DNA of 64,000 nucleotides, taken from the NCBI GenBank assembly GCA_964588795.1, contig CAZPQN010000005.1, forward strand, positions 1-64,000, given 5' to 3'. The stretch comes from CAZPQN01 sp964588795 (GTDB lineage: Bacteria > Fidelibacterota > UBA2242). The notes under the pieces were generated by a model that was not told where the DNA came from, did no database searches, and worked only from the letters and a program-made list of their open reading frames with translations. Position 1 is the first letter of the stretch. Every line of letters begins with the position of its first letter. Position numbers and translations under genes: made by a program. This document shows positions 44,293-53,525 of the stretch, one piece after another.

Positions 44293-45992
44293 TAACCAAG
44301 CAGCTCGCGGGCTTGTTCCAGAGTCGTTTCGGAAATGCTTTTTCCACCGATTAACTGCGCGATTTCGGCGACCCTTTCTTCCGCCGCTAAGCGTCTGACG
44401 CGGGTTTGACTCCGTCCCTGTTCGGTCACCTTGCGAACGCTCAGGTGATCATCGGCCAGTCCGGCGATCTGGGGCAGGTGGGTGATACAAATGACCTGAT
44501 GCGCTTGAGCCAGACCGCGCAATTCCTCACCAACGACCCGGGCGATTTTCCCTGAAATTCCCGTATCAATTTCATCGAAAATCAGCACGGGAATCTGATC
44601 GCGTCCGGCGAGCAACGACTTGACCGCCAGCATGATGCGGGAAACTTCCCCGCCCGAGACTATTTCCGCCAAAGGACGCAGAGGCTCGCCGGGATTGGTG
44701 CTGATCATGAAAGTCACCACATCGAGCCCTTCCGAGGTTCCCCGATAAGTTTTTCCATCCAGTGTTACCCAACCGTGGGCATCGATCTGCTTTTCCAAAA
44801 CCACCACAAACCGCGCTCCGCCAATTCCGATGCGATTGAGAATGCGTTCCAACTCTCGTTCGAATACCCGCGCCAATTCCCCGCGACGCTGGGATAGTTC
44901 CAGTGCCACCGCCGTATAGCGTTCCCGAAGAGTGGTGAGTTCGTTTTCAGTCCCGGTCAATTGCAGACCGAGATCGTCGTTACTCTGCAAACTGGTGGTC
45001 AGCTCGCGGGCAAAGTCCAAAACCTGGCTGATTTCTGGTCCATATTTTTTCATTAATTGCTGAAAAGCATAAAGGCGCTGATTAACGGTTTCCAGTCGCA
45101 GGGGATTGTACTGTACCTGTGCCCCAAAACGCTCCAGCTGTTTGGCCAAATCCTGGCAATAGTATTGGCTATCTGTGAGACGGTTGCGGGCTTCCTCAAA
45201 CGTTGGAGCGTATTTTTGCAGATTAGACAGGGATTTGGTCACCGTCAGCAATTTCTGGTAGATTGATTCCGGCGCTTCGCTCAATTGCTGGATCAAATCA
45301 TTTACAAACAGATGAATACGCTCGGCATTTTCGAGGATAGTTTTTTCTGCCAGCAGTTCCTGGTACTCGCCGTCCTGCGGATTGACTTTCTGAATTTCCC
45401 GCAGTTGGAATTCCCAAAGCTCATGTTTTTCTTTGTTCAGCCGGATTTGTTGGACCAGGAGTTCCCGGCGAGTCATTAATACGTTTATTTCATCAAACAA
45501 CCTGGCAGTTTCGCTGACCAATTCGGCATAATCGCCGAAAGCATCGAGAAACTGAATATGCGTGGCGGAATCCAACAGAGACTGGTGATCATGCTGACCA
45601 TGCAAATCCACCAACAGATTGCCGATTTCTTTCAGCGTGGCAATTGGACAGGAGTTAGCATTTACCCAACCCTTACTGCGACCGGAAAGACTAACCTCGC
45701 GTTTCAGGGTCAACATATTATCGGTAATACGGATACCTTTCGCTGACAGTAATTTCTTAAATCGCTGGTTTTTTCGTCCCAGATGAAAAACGCATTCTAC
45801 AGTAGCACTCTCGGCGCCCGCGCGAATGATGGTCGGGCTGGCTTTCTCCCCCAAAGCTAAGTTCAGTGCATCAATAATGATGGATTTACCCGCTCCGGTT
45901 TCTCCGGTCAGGATCGTCAATCCCGACTGGAAATTTATTTCCAGGTGTTCGATGATGGCGAAATTTTCGATTCTAAGACTGCTCAAACTCAT
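44292..45992 (-). CDS. recN: DNA repair protein RecN
   Basis: A 566-residue SMC-like ATPase involved in double-strand-break repair. N-terminal SLRIENFAIIEHLEI and the P-loop GETGAGKS (30-37) begin the head; a central coiled coil (about 160-360) contains the usual GQHDHQ element; the C-terminal head has the ABC signature IVSGGEVSR and Walker B VLIFDEIDTG. Length and order are normal. It overlaps the VanZ-like gene by 20 bases and the nitroreductase by 1 base. Confidence 0.97.
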   Translation of the reverse strand: MSLSSLRIENFAIIEHLEINFQSGLTILTGETGAGKSIIIDALNLALGEKASPTIIRAGAESATVECVFHLGRKNQRFKKLLSAKGIRITDNMLTLKREVSLSGRSKGWVNANSCPIATLKEIGNLLVDLHGQHDHQSLLDSATHIQFLDAFGDYAELVSETARLFDEINVLMTRRELLVQQIRLNKEKHELWEFQLREIQKVNPQDGEYQELLAEKTILENAERIHLFVNDLIQQLSEAPESIYQKLLTVTKSLSNLQKYAPTFEEARNRLTDSQYYCQDLAKQLERFGAQVQYNPLRLETVNQRLYAFQQLMKKYGPEISQVLDFARELTTSLQSNDDLGLQLTGTENELTTLRERYTAVALELSQRRGELARVFERELERILNRIGIGGARFVVVLEKQIDAHGWVTLDGKTYRGTSEGLDVVTFMISTNPGEPLRPLAEIVSGGEVSRIMLAVKSLLAGRDQIPVLIFDEIDTGISGKIARVVGEELRGLAQAHQVICITHLPQIAGLADDHLSVRKVTEQGRSQTRVRRLAAEERVAEIAQLIGGKSISETTLEQARELLG

Positions 45993-46368
45993 AGCTTATC
46001 CAGGCGCGGAATAATTTTATTTTATGAAACAAGTAGATCCCCAGCCCGATGCCTATCGCATCGGCCAGCCAGTCATAAATCGAGCAAAACCGTCCCGGCA
46101 CGAAATACTGATGAAGCTCATCCGTAATGGCAAATAACAACCCGCTCAGCAGACTTAGCGGGATGGCGCGCCGCGCGACTTTCTCCTGTGAGGCAGAGGT
46201 AAAGGCCAATGATAAAAAAATTCCATAAATCGTATACTCGATCAGATGCAAGACTTTATCGAAGTTCCAGATCTCGATCGCCGGAACCTTTTCCTTGGGC
46301 AAAGAGGATAAAGTGAAAATAATTAACGAGTAGACGATGGCGGGAATTTTTAACCAGAAGCTGCGCAT
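45973..46368 (-). CDS. VanZ-like membrane protein
   Basis: A 131-residue VanZ-family membrane protein with four hydrophobic segments and the family motifs DKVLHLIEYTIYGIFLSLAF, and TDELHQYFVPGRFCSIYDWLADAIG. VanZ confers low-level teicoplanin resistance in enterococci, but most relatives are uncharacterised envelope proteins. It overlaps the NAD(P)H-hydrate gene (ATGA) and recN, so all three are translated from one messenger. Confidence 0.9.
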   Translation of the reverse strand: MRSFWLKIPAIVYSLIIFTLSSLPKEKVPAIEIWNFDKVLHLIEYTIYGIFLSLAFTSASQEKVARRAIPLSLLSGLLFAITDELHQYFVPGRFCSIYDWLADAIGIGLGIYLFHKIKLFRAWISYEFEQS

Positions 46369-47924
46369 CAGTAGGTCTTTTCAATTCGTTTCAGGATCAG
46401 CGGAATGTACTCTAAAAGATCACTGGCTAATAGCGAGCGCACCCCCAATTTTTTCCGCCCCCAGTCAGCCGCTAAACCGTGCATGGAAACGCCCGCTATT
46501 GCGGCTTCAAAAGCCGGCATCCCTTGCGCCCTTAAAGCTGCAATCATGCCGGTCAGCACATCTCCCGTCCCGCCGGTTGCCAAACCCGGGTTGCCGGTGG
46601 AGTTGACCGCCGTCTGCCCCTGCGCGGAGATTATGACTGTCGGCGCACCTTTTAAAACGAGGGTGCAGGGATTATTTGCGACGAATCGCAATCCGCAACC
46701 AATCGGATCGGCCTGCACTTCTGCGATCGGCACGTTGCTCAGCATGGCGAACTCACCGTGATGGGGAGTCAGCACAAGGTCGCTTTTTTGTCCGATCAAC
46801 TCCAGATGCCCGTGGAAGATGCGTAAACCATCGGCGTCAATTACCAGCGGACGGTCACATCCACGCAATAATGCTCTTCCAAATGCGATGACTTCCGGTT
46901 CAGCCGAGACTCCCGGTCCAAATACTACCACATCGCTCCAGGCGAGACGCGTCGCAAGCATCGGCAACGAATCTGCACAAAAAGTGTGCGCCGCAGACTC
47001 TGCCACGGGTTGAGTCAGTGCTTCGGTCAATTTGACTTCCAGGATCGGATTCAGGCTCGCAGGTATGGCATTCACGACCAATCCGGCCCCGGTGCGCATC
47101 GCTCCTAAAGCACACAGCGTGGCGGCACCAGTCATACCCGGTGAACCAGCGATGATTAATACTTTTCCCTGGCGATGCTTGTAGGTATCTTCGGCAATGC
47201 CCGGAATCGTCTTTTTGACATCATCCTTCCCGATTAAAAAGGTCTCCCGCTTCAGTATGTCAAAGGCACTGCGGGGATATCCGAGATCCACCACGATAAC
47301 CTGACCGGCGTGGCGTTTGCCAGGGTAAAACAGCAATCCGCGCTTCAGGAAACCCATCGTTACGGTAACGGTGGCTTTTACTGCCGTACCGTGTATCTGT
47401 CCAGTGTCGCCGTCAATGCCGGAAGGTATGTCAACCGCTAAAACCGGACGCTGGCTCGTATTGATACGATCCACTACGTCCGCCAGTAATCCAGTCACCG
47501 CCCCCCGGAAACCGGTACCTAATAAGGCATCCACAATGAGATCACTGTCAGATAAATCCGGTATCTGCTGCAAATCTGCGGGCTTCAGCAGATTGACAGG
47601 ATTTATTTGCTTTTCGCGACAGATTTCGTAAAAATAGCGGGCGTCACCCTTAAGCCGCTCGCTGTCTCCCACTATCCAGACACTGACATTAGCGCCCCAG
47701 TCATTCAGTTTCAGCGCCGCCATCAGTCCGTCGCCACCATTATTGCCAGTTCCGCAAAAGATATCGATGCGACTGTTGGGGATTTCATCCAACAGCTTTT
47801 TGGCTTTTAGCGCCACGAAACGCCCCGCGCGACTCATCAATTCTCGTCCGGCGATTCCCAATTCTTTCATCACATAATGATCGACAGCGGCGGCTTCCTG
47901 ATTGGTAAGGATATATTCACGCAT
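46368..47924 (-). CDS. nnr: Bifunctional NAD(P)H-hydrate epimerase / ADP-dependent dehydratase
   Basis: A 518-residue metabolite-repair enzyme. The N-terminal YjeF_N epimerase (1-215; FCGTGNNGGDGLMAAL, DALLGTGFRGAVTG, VDIPSGIDGDTG) converts the R- to S-hydrate of NAD(P)H, and the C-terminal ribokinase-like dehydratase (225-515; IAGSPGMTGAATLCALGAMRTG, VLTPHHGEFAML, NPGLATGGTGDVLTGMIAAL) dehydrates it using ADP. The ATG at 47924 starts the conserved REYILTNQEAAAVD; the ATG at 47945 is possible but neither has a strong ribosome-binding site. Confidence 0.96.
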   Translation of the reverse strand: MREYILTNQEAAAVDHYVMKELGIAGRELMSRAGRFVALKAKKLLDEIPNSRIDIFCGTGNNGGDGLMAALKLNDWGANVSVWIVGDSERLKGDARYFYEICREKQINPVNLLKPADLQQIPDLSDSDLIVDALLGTGFRGAVTGLLADVVDRINTSQRPVLAVDIPSGIDGDTGQIHGTAVKATVTVTMGFLKRGLLFYPGKRHAGQVIVVDLGYPRSAFDILKRETFLIGKDDVKKTIPGIAEDTYKHRQGKVLIIAGSPGMTGAATLCALGAMRTGAGLVVNAIPASLNPILEVKLTEALTQPVAESAAHTFCADSLPMLATRLAWSDVVVFGPGVSAEPEVIAFGRALLRGCDRPLVIDADGLRIFHGHLELIGQKSDLVLTPHHGEFAMLSNVPIAEVQADPIGCGLRFVANNPCTLVLKGAPTVIISAQGQTAVNSTGNPGLATGGTGDVLTGMIAALRAQGMPAFEAAIAGVSMHGLAADWGRKKLGVRSLLASDLLEYIPLILKRIEKTY

Positions 47925-48019
47925 TGGACTTTCGCTCAGCACCATTTTCGCTAAAATCGCTTATTAAAATCTAGCCTTTGAAATAAACTATCAATTTTTC
48001 CCTATTAATCCAAACCTTA

Positions 48020-48062
48020 AAACAATCAGAGGGCAACCCGAATCAACGGCCTGCCCTCTGAT
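48020..48062 (-). terminator. Rho-independent terminator after the TPR gene
   Basis: A 10-base perfect stem (TCAGAGGGCA at 48026-48035 with TGCCCTCTGA at 48052-48061) around a 16-base loop. On the minus strand the hairpin is followed by TTGTTTTAAGG, a T-rich run. It lies 20 bases past the stop of the TPR gene, separating it from nnr. Confidence 0.7.
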
Positions 48063-48080
48063 AAAACCAGGCACCGTGTT

Positions 48081-49367
48081 TTACTGGACAGTTTTCAGAT
48101 GTTCTTCGGCGTAGCGCTTGTACATCGGGTCTTTGGAGGCCAGCTGAAAGGCCTGCCGCGCCGCCACTTTATTACCTAGTGAACGCTCGGCAATGCCCAG
48201 TTCGATCAGGGCTAATGCGTCATTCGGTTTGATTTTCAAAGCCGTGTTGGCGGCGTCCTTGGCTTTTTGCGCTTCTCCGGTGCTGTTATAGGCCTGCGCC
48301 AGTCTCAGCCAGGCCTTGGCGTTGTTAGGATCTTTCTCGATCACCTTCTCAAGATAGCTGGCGGCATTGGTGAAGTCGTTCATATCGATATAGATTTGCC
48401 CGATCTTCTCGAACGCACGGATGTTGCCGGGATTGATCTCTATGACCTTCAGATAGGCCTCGATCGCTTTCGGAAAATCCTTGCGGTTATAATTTAACAC
48501 ACCGATTTTATCCCAAGCGCCATCAAACTTAGGGTCAATAGTGACGGCCTCGTTATAGGCGTTCAGAGCCTCTTCGAGCTTGTTGAGTTTCTCCAAAATC
48601 CGCCCAAGTACCAAAAAGGATTTGGAATGCTTCGGATTGAGTGCGAGCCCCTTTTCCACAAACCGCCGGGCATCTTCATATTTCTTCTCATCGAAGTTAA
48701 CCAGTCCACTCAGATAATAGCCGAGAAATTCGGTCGAGTCAAGGTTTAGTGCCTGTTGATATTTTTCCAGGGCAGCGGCATTGTTACGCCGCTGACGCAG
48801 ATTTTCGCCTTCCTTTAGATACTGCTGCACCAATACCTTGAGCTGACGGGAGTATTTTTCCTCATCCGGTCGTTTGGCGATCGCCTTGCGGAGATATTCA
48901 GCCGCACCGGAGAGGTCGTTCAGACGTACATTCACGAGGGCTAATTGGAAATACGCGTCGACGAAATTGGGATTTTCCTTGATAATTTCTAAGTAGAGTT
49001 TCTTGGCCCCTTCATAATCCGCATTGGTGCTGAGGCGCGAAGCCTCGGTCAGCTTGCTGGCAAAAGCCGCCATCTGAGTCCGGACTTCGCGAAATTCCGT
49101 GTTGGCGCGTTCGAGTTCAATCGCCTTGTCAAGATAAACCTTGGCATTGTCTAAATCACCCAGCGCAAAATAAATTCGACCCAGTAAAAAGACCGCAGCC
49201 GCGTAATTCGGATCCTTTTCTACCATACTCTTGCAGACCTCGAAGGCTTTCTGCAATTCTCCGTTTTTATAAAAATCATAAGAATCGGTCAACTGGTCTT
49301 TACCGAGAATTCCCCCACTCAGCAGTAGCAGTAATCCTACGATGCTTAGCTGTTTCAACGCTGTCAT
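48081..49367 (-). CDS. Exported tetratricopeptide-repeat protein
   Basis: A 428-residue protein: signal peptide or anchor (MTALKQLSIVGLLLLLSGGILG) followed by about ten TPR units of 34 residues, from YDFYKNGELQKAFEVCKSMV through DALALIELGIAERSLGNK. Consensus residues (A-x-x-x-L-G, Y-x-x-A) are well kept, for example in AKAWLRLAQAYNSTGEAQKAKDAANTAL. TPR proteins act as scaffolds; no partner can be identified. It is downstream of tRNA-Leu on the same strand and ends at an intrinsic terminator. Confidence 0.88.
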   Translation of the reverse strand: MTALKQLSIVGLLLLLSGGILGKDQLTDSYDFYKNGELQKAFEVCKSMVEKDPNYAAAVFLLGRIYFALGDLDNAKVYLDKAIELERANTEFREVRTQMAAFASKLTEASRLSTNADYEGAKKLYLEIIKENPNFVDAYFQLALVNVRLNDLSGAAEYLRKAIAKRPDEEKYSRQLKVLVQQYLKEGENLRQRRNNAAALEKYQQALNLDSTEFLGYYLSGLVNFDEKKYEDARRFVEKGLALNPKHSKSFLVLGRILEKLNKLEEALNAYNEAVTIDPKFDGAWDKIGVLNYNRKDFPKAIEAYLKVIEINPGNIRAFEKIGQIYIDMNDFTNAASYLEKVIEKDPNNAKAWLRLAQAYNSTGEAQKAKDAANTALKIKPNDALALIELGIAERSLGNKVAARQAFQLASKDPMYKRYAEEHLKTVQ

Positions 49368-49394
49368 TTTTACTCCACTTTACTAATTTTCATC

Positions 49395-49481
49395 TGGTGC
49401 CGAAGACGGGACTCGAACCCGTACAGGCTTACGCCCACATGCCCCTCAAACATGCGTGTCTACCAGTTCCACCACCTCGGC
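49395..49481 (-). tRNA. tRNA-Leu (anticodon GAG)
   Basis: On the minus strand an 87-nucleotide tRNA begins GCCGAGG and ends CTTCGGC-A-CCA, with the CCA encoded. The acceptor stem pairs with one G-U. The anticodon stem is CATGT/GCATG around loop TTGAGGG, giving anticodon GAG, which reads CUC and CUU. A long variable arm (GTGGGCG...) marks it as a class II leucine tRNA, and the T-arm has GGTTCGAGTCC. It lies between secG and the TPR gene. Confidence 0.96.
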
Positions 49482-49521
49482 TATTGAGAAAAAACAATAT
49501 TGGTAACTGATCCGGTGGAAA

Positions 49522-49872
49522 CTAGTTCCCAGGCGTCTGACCGGTTTCAGTCTGTTCCGCGCTACCCGCCGGTACCGGCAGCTCCGCTGAAGGTGAGGTC
49601 CGGCGATTGGCTTCCTGCCGGATGATGCTTGTCGGCTCCCCCCGGGGTGCCGACAGCAACCCGATCATGACCGAGATCGCCATAAACGCGATGGCCAGAC
49701 CCGTCGTGACCTTGGACAAAAAGGTCGCTGCACCCCGCCCACCAAACAAGGCGCCTCCTCCTGAAGCCCCAAACGTGCCGGATAGGCCGCCACCTTTACT
49801 GGCCTGCATCAGGATCGCCAACATCAACAGGATCGAAACAAAAACATGTAAGATTATTAAAAACGTGTACAC
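49522..49872 (-). CDS. secG: Preprotein translocase subunit SecG
   Basis: A 116-residue inner-membrane component of the SecYEG translocon. Two membrane helices (about residues 3-20 and 57-74) flank the conserved loop QASKGGGLSGTFGASGGGAL, with GGRGAATFLSKVT. The C-terminal tail (about 80-116) is Ser/Pro/Glu-rich and longer than the shortest homologues. It sits 2 bases downstream of tpiA, an arrangement seen in many bacteria. Confidence 0.97.
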   Translation of the reverse strand: MYTFLIILHVFVSILLMLAILMQASKGGGLSGTFGASGGGALFGGRGAATFLSKVTTGLAIAFMAISVMIGLLSAPRGEPTSIIRQEANRRTSPSAELPVPAGSAEQTETGQTPGN

Positions 49873-49874
49873 CG

Positions 49875-50651
49875 TTACTCCTTCTCTAGAATGAATTCAT
49901 TGACAATTTCCGCAATACGGACAAATTCCGGTGCGACAAGGCTTGCGCCCCCAATCAGGAACCCGTCTATATCCGCCGCCCGGATCAGCTCCGTAGCATT
50001 GGCGGCTTTGACGCTCCCACCGTAAAGAATCGTAATAGTTTTCGCCACCGCGTCGCCATATTGCTGACGGATTAGTTCACGTAAAAAGGCGTGTGCTTCC
50101 GAAGCTTGCGTTGGGGTCGCATTGACGCCGGTACCAATCGCCCAGACCGGCTCATAAGCTATAACACAATTACCGATTTGCGTGTCGCTGACCTCAGCAA
50201 ATGCAGCGGAATATTGACGGCGCACGACTGCCTCCGTTTGCCCGGCTTGTCGCTCAGCCAGTGTTTCACCCACACAAATAATCGGATGTAATCCCACCGT
50301 TAAAGCCGCATTGACTTTTTGCCGGATCAGATCATCTGCCTCGCCAAAAATGTGGCGCCGTTCAGAGTGTCCCAAAATGACGTGTTGACAGCCAGCCGAC
50401 ACCAACATCGCTCCGGAAATTTCACCGGTGAATGCCCCATTTGGCGCAAAATACATGTTCTGCCCGCCAACCGCTATGGCAGTGTTATGGACCAGTACGC
50501 TGGTCGTGGCAAGCGCCGTAAACGGCGGACAGAGAACGATGTTAACCGGATGGATGGCCTGTAAAGCCGGCAGGAGTGAGCGGACAAAATCCTCCGCTTC
50601 GCGGTTGTCCTTGTTCATCTTCCAATTACCGGCGACGATATATTTCCGCAT
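49875..50651 (-). CDS. tpiA: Triosephosphate isomerase
   Basis: A 258-residue TIM-barrel enzyme of glycolysis interconverting dihydroxyacetone phosphate and glyceraldehyde 3-phosphate. Active-site elements are visible: the Asn/Lys of AGNWKMN (about 7-13), the catalytic His in GHSERR, catalytic Glu in AYEPVWAIGTG with its mobile loop, and the phosphate-binding YGGSVK. It lies 5 bases after pgk and 2 bases before secG. Confidence 0.98.
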   Translation of the reverse strand: MRKYIVAGNWKMNKDNREAEDFVRSLLPALQAIHPVNIVLCPPFTALATTSVLVHNTAIAVGGQNMYFAPNGAFTGEISGAMLVSAGCQHVILGHSERRHIFGEADDLIRQKVNAALTVGLHPIICVGETLAERQAGQTEAVVRRQYSAAFAEVSDTQIGNCVIAYEPVWAIGTGVNATPTQASEAHAFLRELIRQQYGDAVAKTITILYGGSVKAANATELIRAADIDGFLIGGASLVAPEFVRIAEIVNEFILEKE

Positions 50652-50656
50652 AAGTT

Positions 50657-51853
50657 TTATTTCTTCGAAATCAGGGTGATCGGGATCAGTTCCAACCCGC
50701 TTAAAAGTTCCAGCGAGGCGCCGCCGCCCGTCGAAACATGGGAGACCTTGTCCATCAAACCGGCTTTTTTCATCGCCGAAGCAGAATCACCGCCACCAAC
50801 CACAGTTGTGATGCCTTTGGTGGTCACTTCGGCCAATTTGCGGGCAATTGATTCCGTGCCGGCGGCGAACTGTTTGGTCTCAAAAACCCCTACCGGTCCG
50901 TTCCATAGTACAGTCTTGCTCTTCTCGATAATCTCGGTAAACTTAGCCGTAGTTTCCGGCCCGATGTCCACTCCCATTTGATCCGCCGGGATTTTGGCTG
51001 CGTCCACGATGCAGACGGAAGCGGTTTCGCTGATTTCCGGAGTCACGACCACATCGGTCGGCAGGTAAATATGGCAACCCAGCGATGCGGCTTTCTGCAA
51101 AGTCGCCAACGCATAATCCACCTTTTCAGCTTCGAGCAACGATTTGCCAATTTCATAACCTCGGGCTTTTAGAAAAGTGTAAGCCATGCCACCGCCAATC
51201 AGGATATTGTCGGCCTTGCCGAGCAAGCGTTCGATGACATCAATCTTGTCACTGACTTTGGCTCCGCCGAAAATCGCGGTAAATGGTTTAGCCGGATTTT
51301 CCAAGGTGTCCTGCAGGTAATGCAATTCTTTTTCTAACAGGTAACCGGCGGCGCGTACCGGGATGAAATCCGTTATTCCGGCCGTGGAGGCATGGGCCCG
51401 GTGGCTGGTGCCGAAGGCGTCGTTGACGTAGATTTCTCCCAGTTCGGCTAACTTGGCGCTGAACTCCTTGTCATTCTTCTCTTCTTCCGGATGGAAGCGC
51501 AGGTTTTCGAGTAACAACACTTCGCCCTCCTGCAGGGATTGCGCCATATTCTTGACCTCGATGCCGATGCAGTCGGGAGCAAAATAAACCTTGTTCTTTA
51601 AATACTTCTGCAGACGTTCCGCGACCGGTTTCAAACTCATTTCCGGCACCGGCTTGCCCTTGGGACGTCCCAAATGCGACATCAGGACCAAGCGCGCCCC
51701 ATCATCCAGCAGTTTCTGAATCGTCGGTAGCGCCGCCCGGATACGGAAATCGTCGCGTACCTGCAATTTATCATCCAGCGGAACATTGAAGTCCACCCGC
51801 ATGATGACACTCTTGCTCTTTACTTTCAAATCATCAACGGTTAATCTGGCCAT
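50657..51853 (-). CDS. pgk: Phosphoglycerate kinase
   Basis: A 398-residue two-domain glycolytic kinase transferring phosphate between 1,3-bisphosphoglycerate and ADP. Motifs: MRVDFNVPLD (substrate-binding), HLGRPKG, the hinge/nucleotide regions GGAKVSDKIDVI, LWNGPVGVFE and the Gly-rich VVGGGDSASAM. Length is typical. It leads a pgk-tpiA-secG unit. Confidence 0.98.
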   Translation of the reverse strand: MARLTVDDLKVKSKSVIMRVDFNVPLDDKLQVRDDFRIRAALPTIQKLLDDGARLVLMSHLGRPKGKPVPEMSLKPVAERLQKYLKNKVYFAPDCIGIEVKNMAQSLQEGEVLLLENLRFHPEEEKNDKEFSAKLAELGEIYVNDAFGTSHRAHASTAGITDFIPVRAAGYLLEKELHYLQDTLENPAKPFTAIFGGAKVSDKIDVIERLLGKADNILIGGGMAYTFLKARGYEIGKSLLEAEKVDYALATLQKAASLGCHIYLPTDVVVTPEISETASVCIVDAAKIPADQMGVDIGPETTAKFTEIIEKSKTVLWNGPVGVFETKQFAAGTESIARKLAEVTTKGITTVVGGGDSASAMKKAGLMDKVSHVSTGGGASLELLSGLELIPITLISKK

Positions 51854-51931
51854 ATTGTACCTTTTTATTATCTAAAAACAACTCGGAATTTTAAATTTTC
51901 TCATGGATTTATCCAAGGAAAATATCATCTA

Positions 51932-52606
51932 TCAAACCGGCGCCGCAGCGGTCAGGGCACACACACGGTGTACCCCGGCGGAACGCAAGGCCTGGGCAGC
52001 GGCTGACAGGGTAGCTCCCGTGGTGAATACATCATCAATTAAAATAATCGTAGTCTCGCCCCGAAAGTTGGTACCAGTCTGCACCATAAAAGCTGACTCC
52101 ATGTTCCGTTTACGTTCTGCGGCATTCAACTTGGTTTGGGTGACCGTGTTCTTGCGACGGCAAAGTCCGTGAGTAACGATTGGTACGCCCCAGGCCTGTC
52201 GCAAACCTTCCGCAATCATTTCCGCCTGATTGTACCCGCGTTCGCGACGTTTGATGGGATGGAGTGGCACCGGCAAGAGAACCGTCGTGGTATTGACTAA
52301 CGTAGCGGCCTCCAGATGACGGGCCATTTCGAGACCCATCCGGCGTCCAATGGAAGGATTGCCCTGATATTTCAGCGCGTGAACGATAGCCTGAAACAGT
52401 TCGTCAAACAGGAATACGCTGACGATACTGTCGAGAAATTCGGGAACGGGCTTCTTACGGAACTCTACGGGATCGAATAAAGGCAGTTTATCCCAGCATT
52501 GGTCGCAAATGACCGCCCGGTTGGAGGGCATACGTCGGTCGCAACTCTTGCACAGCGGCGGAAAAACCAGGTTGCTGATTCCCGTCAACAGATTCGAGAG
52601 CCACAT
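51932..52606 (-). CDS. ComF-family phosphoribosyltransferase
   Basis: A 224-residue protein with an N-terminal double CxxC motif (CKSCDRRM and CDQCW, about residues 18-37, probably zinc-binding) and a C-terminal phosphoribosyltransferase domain with the PRPP motif IILIDDVFTTGATL. ComF is needed for DNA uptake in competent bacteria; homologues occur widely in non-competent ones and may act in DNA or purine metabolism. It lies between the ROK kinase and pgk on one strand. Confidence 0.93.
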   Translation of the reverse strand: MWLSNLLTGISNLVFPPLCKSCDRRMPSNRAVICDQCWDKLPLFDPVEFRKKPVPEFLDSIVSVFLFDELFQAIVHALKYQGNPSIGRRMGLEMARHLEAATLVNTTTVLLPVPLHPIKRRERGYNQAEMIAEGLRQAWGVPIVTHGLCRRKNTVTQTKLNAAERKRNMESAFMVQTGTNFRGETTIILIDDVFTTGATLSAAAQALRSAGVHRVCALTAAAPV

Positions 52607-52633
52607 TGTTTGTTTCGGTTTAATTTATTTTTA

Positions 52634-53500
52634 TCAGGATAAAGCCGCCGCGCCGATAATTGCGGCTGATTCACCCAGCGTACTGCGCAGAACCTGTAAA
52701 TGTCCGCGCGGTCCGGCGTGGATTTTCCCGAAAAGCTCGGCCTGCATGGTAGCATAGAAATAATCCCAACCCGCGACGACCGATCCGCCGATGACGATGA
52801 TGTCCGGATCAAGAACCATAACCAAAGCGATCAACGCCTGGGCTAAATGTTTACCGAATCGGCGCCAGCATTCCAGCGCGCGTGTATCGCCCTGCGCGGC
52901 TAACTGGGTAATTTCCGTCGGCGAATGCTGTTCCTCAGACAAACCAGCATAGATCTTCATTAAGCCGCGGCCCGAAATGTAATCTTCAAAGACTCCATCC
53001 CGGTAAGGTGTCAGCGCGAATTCAAGGGCCGTACCGGTCGCCCCGTTGAATATTGCTCCTTGATAAACAAATCCTAACCCGAAACCGGTTCCCAGCGTGA
53101 CCCCCAAAACATAAGCGCAGTTCCGGGCGACTCCGGCACGTTGTTCGCCCAGCGTAAAACAATTGGCGTCGTTATTAACCAAAACCGGTTTGGCGGTCAG
53201 GTGCTGGAGACGTGGTCCCAACGGATAATTACGAATCATCGTCAGGTTGGGAGTCTGCAGGATTGTTCCGGTTTTATAATCCAACGGGCCGGGACTGCCA
53301 ATGCCGATCATCTCGACATCCGTCCAGGTCAACTCTTCCCGTTCCAAAAGAGCGCTGATGGCTACCTGCATGCGGCTCACTAAATCGTCAGCATCCCGGC
53401 ATTCGGCAATATAAAAGCGCAGTGGCTCCCCGACCAGCGCGTTATTCGCCACCAGCCCGATACTAACCTTCGTGCCGCCTAAATCAATTCCGATACGCAT
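52634..53500 (-). CDS. ROK-family sugar kinase-like protein without the zinc motif
   Basis: A 288-residue ROK (repressor/ORF/kinase) family protein. The ATP-binding loop GIDLGGTK (4-11), VNNDANCFTLGE (catalytic Asp in the NDAN) and the phosphate loop GVTLGTGFGLG are intact, so kinase activity on a hexose such as glucose is likely. The usual zinc-binding CxCGxxGCxE segment and its upstream ExGH are absent; in its place stands ALEFALTPYRDGVFEDYISG. Zinc-less ROK kinases are known. Substrate not certain; glucokinase is plausible given the glycan genes in the window. Confidence 0.88.
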   Translation of the reverse strand: MRIGIDLGGTKVSIGLVANNALVGEPLRFYIAECRDADDLVSRMQVAISALLEREELTWTDVEMIGIGSPGPLDYKTGTILQTPNLTMIRNYPLGPRLQHLTAKPVLVNNDANCFTLGEQRAGVARNCAYVLGVTLGTGFGLGFVYQGAIFNGATGTALEFALTPYRDGVFEDYISGRGLMKIYAGLSEEQHSPTEITQLAAQGDTRALECWRRFGKHLAQALIALVMVLDPDIIVIGGSVVAGWDYFYATMQAELFGKIHAGPRGHLQVLRSTLGESAAIIGAAALS

Positions 53501-53525
53501 TGTTCCTCACTATTCTGCAAAATCC

